This document shows positions 10,504-22,620 of a stretch of DNA of 64,000 nucleotides, piece by piece. The notes beneath the pieces are model-generated. The model saw only the letters and a program-made list of their open reading frames with translations. It did not search any database and had not been told where the DNA came from. Source of the stretch: Mesorhizobium sp. 131-2-1 (GTDB taxonomy: Bacteria; Pseudomonadota; Alphaproteobacteria; Rhizobiales; Rhizobiaceae); assembly GCF_016756535.1 (NCBI RefSeq), contig NZ_AP023247.1, positions 5,084,501 through 5,148,500 of the forward strand, read 5' to 3'. The position numbers were made by a program, and so were the translations under genes. Position 1 is the first letter of the stretch, and every line of letters begins with the position of its first letter.

Positions 10504-11619
10504 TCAGGCGTAGCGCGAAAGCGTGTGTTCGGTCTGCTTTTCGGTCAGAGCGAGGATCTCGCGCACAGCCTCGGCGACAGGCCCAACCTCCAGGCGCCAG
10601 ACGCAGCATGCCTTGCTCGGATCCGTCCGCTTGCAGAAGTCGCTCGCCACGCATTCGCACGGCATGGAGGGCTGCAGCGAGATGCTCGGCACGCCGACCG
10701 GGCCCCAGCGGATCGGGTTGGTCAGCCCGTAGAGACCGACGACCGGAGTTCCCGCTGCGGCGGCCATGTGCATGGGGCCGCTTTCATTGCCAAGGAAAAG
10801 CCGCGCCTCCTTCAGCAGCGCCAGCAGGGTTTCGAGCGAAAGCGCCCCGACAAAATTGACGACCGGCGAGGCGGTCCGCGCGGCAATCTCGTCGGCGGGC
10901 TTGTGCTCGTCCGGGCCGCCGACCAGCACGAAGTCCAGGCCGGTCTCGTGCGCGATCTCGTCGATGACGGCGGCAAAACGTTCCGGCTGCCAGCGCCGGC
11001 CAAGGAAGCTCGCTCCGGCATGCACCGCGACAAAGCCGTTTCGCCTCAGCTGGTACTTGTCCAGCAACGCAAGCGCGCGCGCCGTCTCCAAAGGCAGCGG
11101 GCGGATGGACGGCGCTCTCACGCGCAGATCGACGCCAAGCGCCTCGAGCGGTGAAAGATAGCGGTAGAGATAGTGCTGTTCGCCGAAGCCGAACGGCTTG
11201 GCGCGAACGTTGGCGGGCTGACGCTCGTGCCAGCGCAAGGGCCTCTCGGACGGATGGTAGCCGACCCGGATCGAGGCGTTGACGAGGTTGCTGACGATCC
11301 GCGAGGTCTTCGAATCGCTCAGGTCGATCGTCATGTCGAAGCGGTACCGGCGCAGCCTGCGCACCATCGATAACAGCTCACGCCCCCGCTGCATCGGCGA
11401 CCCGCGCATCATGGCGCGCCGGAACGTGACGACGTCGGACGCGATGCCGTGAGCCGTAAGGAAGCTGGCGAAACGCGCCTCGCAAAGGAATACGATCCTG
11501 ACGCCCGGATATCCGAGCTGGAGGTTCCTGGCCAGCGCGGAGGCGAGAACGAGGTCGCCGATGAACTTGGTCTGGAGGATGAGGATCGAGCGGAAGGGGG
11601 CGGGGGAAATCTGCAACAT
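10504..11619 (-). CDS. Glycosyltransferase family 9 (heptosyltransferase-like)
   Basis: GT-B enzyme of 371 aa. The N-terminus ILILQTKFIGDLVLASAL and the C-terminal donor-binding block FLGNESGPMHMAAAAGTPVVGLYG are diagnostic of GT9, whose known members add heptose to lipopolysaccharide inner core. CECVASDFCKRTDPSKACC is a cysteine-rich segment seen in some GT9 proteins. It probably builds LPS core or a related surface glycan at the inner membrane. No partner core genes are adjacent. Confidence 0.9.
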   Translation of the reverse strand: MLQISPAPFRSILILQTKFIGDLVLASALARNLQLGYPGVRIVFLCEARFASFLTAHGIASDVVTFRRAMMRGSPMQRGRELLSMVRRLRRYRFDMTIDLSDSKTSRIVSNLVNASIRVGYHPSERPLRWHERQPANVRAKPFGFGEQHYLYRYLSPLEALGVDLRVRAPSIRPLPLETARALALLDKYQLRRNGFVAVHAGASFLGRRWQPERFAAVIDEIAHETGLDFVLVGGPDEHKPADEIAARTASPVVNFVGALSLETLLALLKEARLFLGNESGPMHMAAAAGTPVVGLYGLTNPIRWGPVGVPSISLQPSMPCECVASDFCKRTDPSKACCVWRLEVGPVAEAVREILALTEKQTEHTLSRYA

Positions 11620-11883
11620 CTGTCTCGGGCACCGGGGGGGATCGGAGACCCTGGAGACTGGGCGGAAACGATGTCGAGATTGGGAGCCGCCACGCGCACG
11701 TTCGCGTGAGTTTGCTTACAAAACCGTAAGGCGGAGGGCCCATCGGCGGGCACCGATCGGCTAAGCAGGGCATTCCTTGGCAAGCCAGCGAATGCTCCGC
11801 TTAGGCCTCTGTTTTGTCGCGGATCCTCGTCGGAAAACCGTAGGACAATTTTCCGGAGTCTGCTTGGCCGCGACCGAAAAGGA

Positions 11884-14568
<2,685 letters not shown>

Positions 14569-14697
14569 GCTCGCCCTCCAACGGTCGCAGATTGCAGGCC
14601 GGCGAAGCCCATGGCCTCGGCTCCGCCCGTTCCGGTTCGAGCGATATGATGCTGCACTGCGAAAGGCAAGGCGTGCGCAAAGCCGGCCGGTGGCTAC

Positions 14698-14731
14698 AAT
14701 CGATTAAGGAAAACCCCTAAAATCGATTAAG
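14698..14731. promoter_or_regulatory. Tandem AATCGATT operator-like sites
   Basis: AATCGATTAAG occurs at 14698-14708 and again at 14721-14731, 23 bp apart, about two helical turns. Each contains the palindrome AATCGATT, the core shape of many LacI-family operators (AAnCGnTT). They lie roughly 130-160 bp upstream of the ppdK start. The regulator is not in this window. Confidence 0.45.
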
Positions 14732-14954
14732 CAAAAGCTGCGTCAAAAAGACCGGACGCTCAAACGTTGATCGAGATAGACGCAAAGCGAGTATCCGGAG
14801 CCCGCCATGCAGCCGGTGATAGGTCTCATCGTCCGGAATACATTGCAAAATGCGGAGCCGCTAAAATTCCGGCGATACATCCAGGCCGCTCACGAAATCG
14901 AGCCGGTTCGATTCCGTTCAACTGCGCCCGAGGGCGCGCCGGTATGATTTTTTG

Positions 14955-14982
14955 TTGACAGCGAACCCCACTCCAATATTAC
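14955..14982 (+). promoter_or_regulatory. Sigma70-like promoter for manB operon
   Basis: TTGACA at 14955-14960 and TATTAC at 14977-14982 with a 16 bp spacer, placed about 30 bp before the manB ATG. The -35 box is a perfect consensus; the -10 matches at four of six positions. Confidence 0.55.
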
Positions 14983-15012
14983 CGGCCTGATCTTCCAAAC
15001 AGCAAAAGCGGA

Positions 15013-16443
15013 ATGATGAAATTCGGGTCGAGCGGCGTCCGAGGTCTGGCTTCGGAATTGGTTGGGAAGCCCAGTGGACTCTATACTGCGGCGTTCGCCT
15101 GGCGTTTGACCTCGAGCGGACTTCAATCGAGCGGCCCGATCTTTGTGGGCCGCGACCTGCGCGACAGCAGCCCGGCGATTGCCGGCCATTGCATGGCGGC
15201 CTTGGCCGTGAGCGGATTCCAGCCGATGGATTGCGGCGTCATCCCTACCCCCGCCCTCGCCCTTTACGCCCAAAAGCACGGCGCGGCCGCCCTGATGGTC
15301 ACCGGCTCCCATATTCCCGCCGACCGCAACGGCATCAAATTCTATCGCCCGAATGGCGAGATCGATAAGGCGGACGAGGCTGCGATAACGCAATATGTCG
15401 CCGACAAGTCGAACGTGTACGAGTCACCAAGCCTTGCGGGGACGGCCTGGCCAAATCGCCATGACGAAGCGATTGCCGGCTACCAGGAACGCGCCAACGA
15501 TATCCTGGGACCGGATTCGCTGTCAGGCATGAGGTTCGGCGTTTACCAGCACAGTTCGGTCGCGGCGGAATTGCTGGTGCGGGTCCTTCGATCGTTCGGA
15601 GCAGAGGTGGTCCCGGTCGGCAAAAGCGAAACCTTCGTGCCGGTCGACACCGAAGCCGTGGATGCAGCGACGCTTGCGAAGTTCAAGGCGTGGAGCGGCG
15701 AGTTCCAACTCGACGCCATCGTGTCCACGGACGCCGACGCCGATCGCCCGCTTGTCGCCGACGAAAATGGCGATCTGTTCCGGGGCGACCTGATCGGGCT
15801 CGTCACCGCGCTTTTCGTGGCCGCGGACACCGTCGTGACACCCGTGACCTCCAATTCGGGCATTTCGGATACTCTGGGTTTCGAGGTGAAGAGAACCAAG
15901 GTTGGATCTCCCTTCGTCATCGCCGGCATGGAAGCATCGTACCGTGGCGGCAACATTGTCATCGGCTTCGAAGCCAATGGCGGCGTTCTCCTGGGGTCGG
16001 ATTGCCTGCTGAATGGAAAGACGCTGGCGGCCCTGCCGACACGGGACTCGCTGCTGCCGATCCTGGCCGTGCTCGGCACCATGGCATCGACGAAAAGACC
16101 GCTGTCGCGTTTGCGCGAGCTTTGGGACCTTCCGTTTTGCGCGAGCGAGCGACTCGAAAACTTCCCCCTGGAGAGCTCACGCCGGTTGATGGCCCAACTC
16201 GCCAAACCCGATGCGCTCCAGCAATTCCTGGCTCCGTTTGGCATCGTTGCCGAAATCGATGAAACCGATGGCCTCAGGGCACGGATGGACAGTGGCGAGA
16301 TCATACATTTGCGGCCGTCCGGAAATGCGCCGGAATTGCGCTGCTATTCGGAGGCCGCGAGCCACGCCAGGGCGACGGCGATCGTGGCACTGACACTGGA
16401 AAAGGCGCGGGCATTCGCATCCACGGGCACAGAGGGCATTTGA
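15013..16443 (+). CDS. manB: Phosphomannomutase
   Basis: Alpha-D-phosphohexomutase, 476 aa, converting mannose-6-phosphate to mannose-1-phosphate for GDP-mannose. The N-terminus KFGSSGVRGLA, the phosphoserine loop TGSHIPADRNGIKFY (Ser99), the metal loop STDADADRPL and the sugar-binding GFEANGG are present in family order; a C-terminal phosphate loop (RPSGNAPELR) closes it. Two ATGs in tandem (15013, 15016) could start it. The stop overlaps the manC start by one base (TGATG), so the two are coupled. First gene of manB-manC, followed by gmd-rmd. Confidence 0.93.
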   Translation: MMKFGSSGVRGLASELVGKPSGLYTAAFAWRLTSSGLQSSGPIFVGRDLRDSSPAIAGHCMAALAVSGFQPMDCGVIPTPALALYAQKHGAAALMVTGSHIPADRNGIKFYRPNGEIDKADEAAITQYVADKSNVYESPSLAGTAWPNRHDEAIAGYQERANDILGPDSLSGMRFGVYQHSSVAAELLVRVLRSFGAEVVPVGKSETFVPVDTEAVDAATLAKFKAWSGEFQLDAIVSTDADADRPLVADENGDLFRGDLIGLVTALFVAADTVVTPVTSNSGISDTLGFEVKRTKVGSPFVIAGMEASYRGGNIVIGFEANGGVLLGSDCLLNGKTLAALPTRDSLLPILAVLGTMASTKRPLSRLRELWDLPFCASERLENFPLESSRRLMAQLAKPDALQQFLAPFGIVAEIDETDGLRARMDSGEIIHLRPSGNAPELRCYSEAASHARATAIVALTLEKARAFASTGTEGI

Positions 16444-17858
16444 TGAAGGTTGTTCCGGTGATCATCAGCGGTGGAGCCGGCTCGCGCCTGTGGCCTGCCT
16501 CGCGGCAGTCGCATCCCAAGCCCTTCCTCAAGGTGGCGGACGGACATTCGCTGATCCAGCATACTGCATTGCGCGCCGCCTCGATCAAGGACGTCGTCGA
16601 GCTCGTCACGGTGACGTCCAGGGAACACCTCTTCCTCACGACGGACGACTTCGACGCGCTGGAGTCCGTCGTTCCGCAGCGGACCTTCCTGCTCGAGCCT
16701 GAGGGCCGCGATACGGCTGCAGCCGTGGCCGCGGCTGCGATCTACGCCAAGGCAATGCATGGCCCCGACGCCGTTCTGTGCATTTTTCCCGCCGACCACA
16801 TGATCGGAAACTTGCCGGCATTCCTGGGCGCCATGGCCAAGGCGATCGAGCATGCCGGGCAAGGACGCATCGCGACGCTGGGGATAAACCCGACCAGACC
16901 GGACACGGCCTTCGGCTATATCGAGGCGGATGGCGAAAACGTCGTCCGTTTCGTCGAGAAGCCGGATCTGGAGACGGCCAAGGCCTATGTCGCCTCCAAG
17001 CGGTTCTTCTGGAACGCCGGCATCTTCTGTTTCCGCGCGCAGGTCATGCTCGACGCAATGGCCAAGCATTGTCCCGCGGTGATCGAGGCCGTTCTCGCCA
17101 GCTACGATGACAGCCGCGCCAGCCGTGGCGATGGTTTCGCCAACATCGAACTCTCGCCTGAGCATTTCGCCCTGGCTCCGCGCATTTCGCTCGACCATGC
17201 GGTGATGGAAAAGGCGCAAAACCTGGCCGTCGTTCCCTGCGACATGGAATGGAACGATATTGGATCATGGAACGCGATGGCCGAACTGGTCGCCCCCGAC
17301 CAGAACGGCAACCGGATTCGCGGTGACGTTCGCATGGTCGATACAGCGGGCAGCTACATCAGTTCCGACAAACGCGTCATCGGCACGGTGGGCGTCAGCG
17401 ACCTGGTGATCGTCGATTCCCCCGACGCATTGCTGGTGGCGTCCCGCGATCGCGTTCAGGACGTCAAGAAACTGTTCGAATCGCTCAAGGCCTCCGGGCA
17501 TGAAGCGCACTTGCTTCACAGCACCGTGCACCGGCCGTGGGGCACCTACACGGTCCTGGAGGAAGGCGAGCGATTCAAGATCAAGCGCATCGAGGTCAAG
17601 CCTGGCCGGCGCCTGAGCCTGCAGATGCATCACCATCGTTCGGAGCACTGGGTCGTTGTCAGCGGCTCGGCGAAGATAATTAATGGCGACGAGGAACTGT
17701 TCCTGGCGACCAATCAGTCGACCTACATTCCTTGTGGTCACAAGCATCGGCTCGAAAACCCGGGCAAGATCGACCTGGTGATCATCGAAGTCCAAAGCGG
17801 CGACTATCTGGGCGAGGATGACATCGTGCGCTTCGACGACGTATACGGTCGCGCCTGA
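16443..17858 (+). CDS. manC: Mannose-1-phosphate guanylyltransferase / mannose-6-phosphate isomerase
   Basis: Bifunctional cytoplasmic enzyme (471 aa). The N-terminal two thirds make GDP-mannose from GTP and mannose-1-phosphate: GGAGSRLWPASRQSHPKPFL, FPADHMI, FVEKPD and the WNDIGSW motif. The C-terminal cupin (about residues 345-470) has RPWGTYTVLEEG, KPGRRLSLQMHHHRSEHW and the type II isomerase metal site. The ATG at 16443 overlaps the manB stop. Its product feeds gmd directly downstream. Confidence 0.95.
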   Translation: MKVVPVIISGGAGSRLWPASRQSHPKPFLKVADGHSLIQHTALRAASIKDVVELVTVTSREHLFLTTDDFDALESVVPQRTFLLEPEGRDTAAAVAAAAIYAKAMHGPDAVLCIFPADHMIGNLPAFLGAMAKAIEHAGQGRIATLGINPTRPDTAFGYIEADGENVVRFVEKPDLETAKAYVASKRFFWNAGIFCFRAQVMLDAMAKHCPAVIEAVLASYDDSRASRGDGFANIELSPEHFALAPRISLDHAVMEKAQNLAVVPCDMEWNDIGSWNAMAELVAPDQNGNRIRGDVRMVDTAGSYISSDKRVIGTVGVSDLVIVDSPDALLVASRDRVQDVKKLFESLKASGHEAHLLHSTVHRPWGTYTVLEEGERFKIKRIEVKPGRRLSLQMHHHRSEHWVVVSGSAKIINGDEELFLATNQSTYIPCGHKHRLENPGKIDLVIIEVQSGDYLGEDDIVRFDDVYGRA

Positions 17859-18932
<1,074 letters not shown>

Positions 18933-18956
18933 GTCGAGCAGAGGGCCCCTTGCGTA

Positions 18957-19916
18957 ATGGTCGATAGCTTGGCGCATCGCATTCTGGTCACCGGGGCAAG
19001 CGGCTTTGTCGGTTCGGCGCTGCTACAGCTGCTCGCGCGGGACCATGGCGAATGCGAGGTGTTCGCCTTTGGCCATGGCAACGGGCAGATGAACCCGATC
19101 GACCTCACGGACCGGAGCGCGGTCGAGGCAGCGATCCGAAAAACCCGTCCCACAGCGCTTGTGCACTTGGCGGCGGTCGCGGCGCCGGCGGATGCGCGCA
19201 ACGCGCCGCGACATGCATGGGATGTCAACGTGACGGGGACCATGAACCTCGCCGAATCCGTGATGCGACATGCTCCGGAGGCCAGGTTCGTCTATGTCAG
19301 CAGTTCGGAAGCCTATGGCGCGTCGTTCCAAAGCGCGGCCGGCCGGCCGGTGACGGAAAACGAGCCGCTTCGGCCGACGACGGTGTACGGCGCCACCAAG
19401 GCCGCCGCCGACCTGATGATCGGGCAGATGGCCTATGACGGGCTGCGGGCCGTCCGCTGCCGGCCGTTCAACCATACTGGCCCCGGCCAGTCCGACGCCT
19501 ATGTGGTCCCCGCCTTCGCGCGCCAGGTGGCTGAGATCATGGCCGGCAAGAACGAACCCGTCATCCATGTGGGAAATCTGGAGGTCGAGCGGGATTTCCT
19601 CGACGTCCGCGACGTTGTGCGCGCCTATGCGCGTCTGGCCACGGTCGACTTCGATGCCGAACCGGACCGTGTCTACAACATAGCGTCCGGACAGCCCCGC
19701 AAGATCCGGGATATCCTTGACATGCTTATCGCGCGGTCGGGCCTCGATATCGAGGTGCGCACGGATCCGGAAAGACTGCGGCTCAACGACACGCCCTTCG
19801 CATGCGGTGATGCATCAAAGGCGCGCGACAGGCTAAACTGGAGGCCCGTCGTGCCATTCGAACAGACAATAGCCGACGTGCTCGACTATTGGCGCCGGAT
19901 GCACGGCGCCCGCTGA
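18957..19916 (+). CDS. rmd: GDP-6-deoxy-D-lyxo-4-hexulose reductase (GDP-D-rhamnose forming)
   Basis: SDR of 319 aa with TGASGFVGSALL, VHLAAVAAP, VSSSEAYG and the YGATK pair. The RPFNHTGPGQSDAYVVPAFARQ segment is characteristic of Rmd rather than of GDP-fucose synthase, so the likely product is GDP-D-rhamnose. Position right after gmd supports this. The distinction from other 4-keto reductases is made by sequence pattern only. GDP-D-rhamnose would be donor for the polymer exported by the Wzm-Wzt pair that follows. Confidence 0.85.
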   Translation: MVDSLAHRILVTGASGFVGSALLQLLARDHGECEVFAFGHGNGQMNPIDLTDRSAVEAAIRKTRPTALVHLAAVAAPADARNAPRHAWDVNVTGTMNLAESVMRHAPEARFVYVSSSEAYGASFQSAAGRPVTENEPLRPTTVYGATKAAADLMIGQMAYDGLRAVRCRPFNHTGPGQSDAYVVPAFARQVAEIMAGKNEPVIHVGNLEVERDFLDVRDVVRAYARLATVDFDAEPDRVYNIASGQPRKIRDILDMLIARSGLDIEVRTDPERLRLNDTPFACGDASKARDRLNWRPVVPFEQTIADVLDYWRRMHGAR

Positions 19917-20089
19917 AAGCGCAAAGGTCGAGCACAAGCCCTTGGCAACATTTCTGTTCTGTCATGTCATCAACGAAGTGCGAGCCGGCCGGTATTCCGC
20001 GTCGGCGCATCAACTTGATGTCCACCGGGCAATAATGTATCGAACCTGTCGCACACAGCCGGCCTGGGCAGAACAAACGATCGGGACAT

Positions 20090-20899
20090 ATGCTGCCGAC
20101 TAAAACGGGCTTCCTTGCAGAGGCGTTCGCCGATATAGGCGCCGCGCTGACGAAACATCACCTCGCGACGACTTTCAGCTGGCAGGACGTGGCCCAGCGC
20201 TATCGCCGTTCGCGTGTCGGGGTGTTCTGGCTGACCATCAACATGGGTGTCCTGATCGGCGCGCTCGGGTTCCTCTTCGGCACGCTGTTCCGCACACCCC
20301 TGGAGGAGTTTCTCCCCTACATTTGCGTCAGCCTGATTTTCTGGGGGTTCATCGCTACATCAATCAACGAGGGGTGCATCGCCTTTGTCGGCGCCGAGGG
20401 CATAATCCTCCAGGTGCGCATGCCATTGTTCACGCATGTGTTGCGGACGCTGTACCGCAACGCAATCATCCTCGGCCACAACATCCTGATATATCCCCTC
20501 GTCCTGCTGGCCGTCGCGCGCATGCCGACATGGCACGTCTTACTGGCGCTGCCCGGCTTTGTCATTTTGTCGCTCAATCTGCTTTGGATCATGCTCATCC
20601 TGGCGGTGCTGTGCGCGCGCTACCGCGACATGACGCAGGTGATGCAGAACCTCCTGCAGGTCATCATGTACCTAACCCCGGTGATGTGGATGCCGCAAAC
20701 GCTTCCGGAGGGCTTCTCGAGACGGCTGGTGGAGCTTAATCCCTTCTACCATCTGATCAGCGTCGTGCGGGACCCACTTCTGGGCGAATTGCCGTCGGCA
20801 ACCAGCTGGATGGCGTGCGTCGTGTTCGCGGTCGTCGGCTGGATGGTCGCATTGGCCCTCTTCGGCCGCTATCGTCATCGCATCCCCTATTGGCTCTGA
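20090..20899 (+). CDS. wzm: Polysaccharide ABC transporter permease
   Basis: Inner-membrane protein (269 aa) of the ABC-2 type with about six membrane segments; it forms the channel that flips lipid-linked O-polysaccharide or capsule. The N-terminal amphipathic region (FSWQDVAQRYRRSRVGVFWLTINMGVLIGAL) and the LTPVMWMPQ and LNPFYHLISVVRDPLLG segments are typical of Wzm. The ATP-binding subunit gene begins eight bases downstream. About 170 bp separates it from rmd, so it may have its own promoter. Confidence 0.93.
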   Translation: MLPTKTGFLAEAFADIGAALTKHHLATTFSWQDVAQRYRRSRVGVFWLTINMGVLIGALGFLFGTLFRTPLEEFLPYICVSLIFWGFIATSINEGCIAFVGAEGIILQVRMPLFTHVLRTLYRNAIILGHNILIYPLVLLAVARMPTWHVLLALPGFVILSLNLLWIMLILAVLCARYRDMTQVMQNLLQVIMYLTPVMWMPQTLPEGFSRRLVELNPFYHLISVVRDPLLGELPSATSWMACVVFAVVGWMVALALFGRYRHRIPYWL

Positions 20900-20907
20900 A
20901 CAGCGCT

Positions 20908-21648
20908 ATGGCTTCCATCACATTGACCGGCGTCTCGGTCGAATTTCCGGTGTTCAACGCGGCAAGCCGCTCCCTCAAGAACAGGGTGCTCAGTGTCGCG
21001 ACCGGCGGCGCGATCGACCGCCGAGGGGACGGCCATGTCATCGTGCGCGGCCTCGAGGATGTCAGTTTTTCCCTGCGGGAGGGGGACCGGATCGGCCTTG
21101 TCGGCCACAACGGCGCCGGCAAGACGACGCTGCTTCGCGTGCTGTCGGGCATCTACAGGCCGACACGAGGATCGGCCGTGATCCAGGGCGAATGCGTGTC
21201 TCTCATCAACATCTCGCTGGGCATCGATCCGGAAGCGACGGGCCGCGAAAACATCCGGCTGCGCGCCGCGATGATGGGCATGCGTCCGGAAGAATTGCGT
21301 GAGCAGTATGACGAGATCGCCGAGTTCACCGGATTGGGCGACTTCCTCGACATGCCATTCCGGACCTATTCGTCCGGCATGCAGCTTCGGCTGGCATTCT
21401 CGACGTCCACCGCGATCCGGCCGGAGATACTCGTCATGGACGAATGGCTTTCGACCGGCGACGAGGATTTCAAGCACAAGGCCGACAAGCGGCTGCGCGA
21501 GATCGTCGACACGACCAAGATTCTCGTCCTTGCCAGCCACTCGCGCGAGTTGCTGCAGAACAATTGCAACCGCATCCTGTGGATGGAACATGGCCGCGTG
21601 CTGATGGACGGCCCTACCAATGAGGTCCTCCCGGCCTATTTCGGTTGA
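20908..21648 (+). CDS. wzt: Polysaccharide ABC transporter ATP-binding protein (short form)
   Basis: ATPase partner of Wzm, 246 aa. Walker A is GHNGAGKTTLL, the signature SSGMQLRLAFS, Walker B ILVMDEWLS (D-E-W instead of D-E-P, usual in Wzt), and a switch His is in LASHSREL. It ends soon after the ATPase core and has no C-terminal carbohydrate-binding domain of the sort seen in longer Wzt proteins of chain-terminator systems. An ATG at 20908 fits; upstream in-frame starts lie inside wzm. Confidence 0.93.
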   Translation: MASITLTGVSVEFPVFNAASRSLKNRVLSVATGGAIDRRGDGHVIVRGLEDVSFSLREGDRIGLVGHNGAGKTTLLRVLSGIYRPTRGSAVIQGECVSLINISLGIDPEATGRENIRLRAAMMGMRPEELREQYDEIAEFTGLGDFLDMPFRTYSSGMQLRLAFSTSTAIRPEILVMDEWLSTGDEDFKHKADKRLREIVDTTKILVLASHSRELLQNNCNRILWMEHGRVLMDGPTNEVLPAYFG

Positions 21649-21807
21649 AGCCCGTGGCAAGTGCGCCTGACGTGCGGCCTCACATTCTATGCAATTCTGG
21701 ACGGAAACCGTTACGCACTTTTCCCGGGATTGCGCTAAGGCCAATCGACACTCGGTACTTAAATTTTACATTGATCATTTCAGTTTCAGATTTTGGGGGA
21801 CGCACCC

Positions 21808-22593
21808 ATGGGCAGCGACGAGCAAGGTTGGTGGCGCGGCAAGAAGGCGGCATTGGTCGTCGCCCATCCGGGGCATGAATTGCGGGTCCACCATTGGATG
21901 GAAACCGCCAAGCCTTTGGTGCTTGTCCTGACAGACGGTTCGGGCCATCTCGGTGTCGGCAGGCTCGACCGCACGACCGAAGTCCTGGCCGGCGCCGGGG
22001 CACGTCCATCGGCAACGTTCTTCGGCAAGATGGCGGACCGGGATCTCTACCGGGCTATCCTGACCGGCGAAGCCGAGACATTCCAACAGCTCGTTGACGA
22101 AATGACCACAGTTCTCGCCGATGAAGCGATCGACTATGTCGCGGCTGACGCGGTCGAAGGTTTCAATCCGGGGCACGACGTCTGCCGGCTGCTCGTCAAT
22201 GCGGCGCTGGCGAGATTGCGCGGCCAAAACGGGAGCGAGTTGCCCAATCTCGAGTTTCCGCTCGAGGCGGACGCGCTCAGGCGCGAGACGGAAGCACCAG
22301 GGGGGATCGAGCTTCACCTCGACGCCGCGGCATTCGACCGCAAGCTTGGGGCCATCGACAATTATCCGGAATTGACCGAAGAGGCCGACCGCCTGCGCGC
22401 GGCGCACGGCCTTGCAAGCTTCGGCGTGGAACGCCTCACTCCGGTCGATTACCATTTGGACATTTCAGAATGCTCGGAGCAGCCGCCAGCCTACGAGCGA
22501 TGGGGTGAGCAGCGGGTCAAGAGCGGCTATTACACGACAGTGCTGCGCTTCAAGGAGCATGTCGAGCCACTGGCCAGACAACTGGCGATGTGA
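21808..22593 (+). CDS. PIG-L-like deacetylase family protein with altered active site
   Basis: 261 aa with the layout of PIG-L/LmbE-type N-deacetylases: a start strand ALVVAHPGHELRVHHW and a later EGFNPGHDVCRL. In active members the first motif is AHPDDE; here the two Asp are Gly and His, so the usual catalytic base is missing and one metal ligand is changed to His. It could be a divergent hydrolase or a non-catalytic relative. The ATG at 21808 follows GGGGGA at seven bases. An AT-rich stretch of 160 bp upstream probably contains its promoter. It converges with the GT4 gene. Confidence 0.7.
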   Translation: MGSDEQGWWRGKKAALVVAHPGHELRVHHWMETAKPLVLVLTDGSGHLGVGRLDRTTEVLAGAGARPSATFFGKMADRDLYRAILTGEAETFQQLVDEMTTVLADEAIDYVAADAVEGFNPGHDVCRLLVNAALARLRGQNGSELPNLEFPLEADALRRETEAPGGIELHLDAAAFDRKLGAIDNYPELTEEADRLRAAHGLASFGVERLTPVDYHLDISECSEQPPAYERWGEQRVKSGYYTTVLRFKEHVEPLARQLAM

Positions 22594-22620
22594 ATCCTGG
22601 CGGACGGTCGGGGCGGTCTC

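Larger units (their letters stand above)
14569..15012. other. Divergent intergenic region between ppdK and manB
   Basis: About 444 bp without a convincing gene. It holds a pair of direct repeats (14698-14731) on the ppdK side and a sigma70-like promoter (14955-14982) directed at manB. Short open frames here have no ribosome site or family resemblance. Confidence 0.6.
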
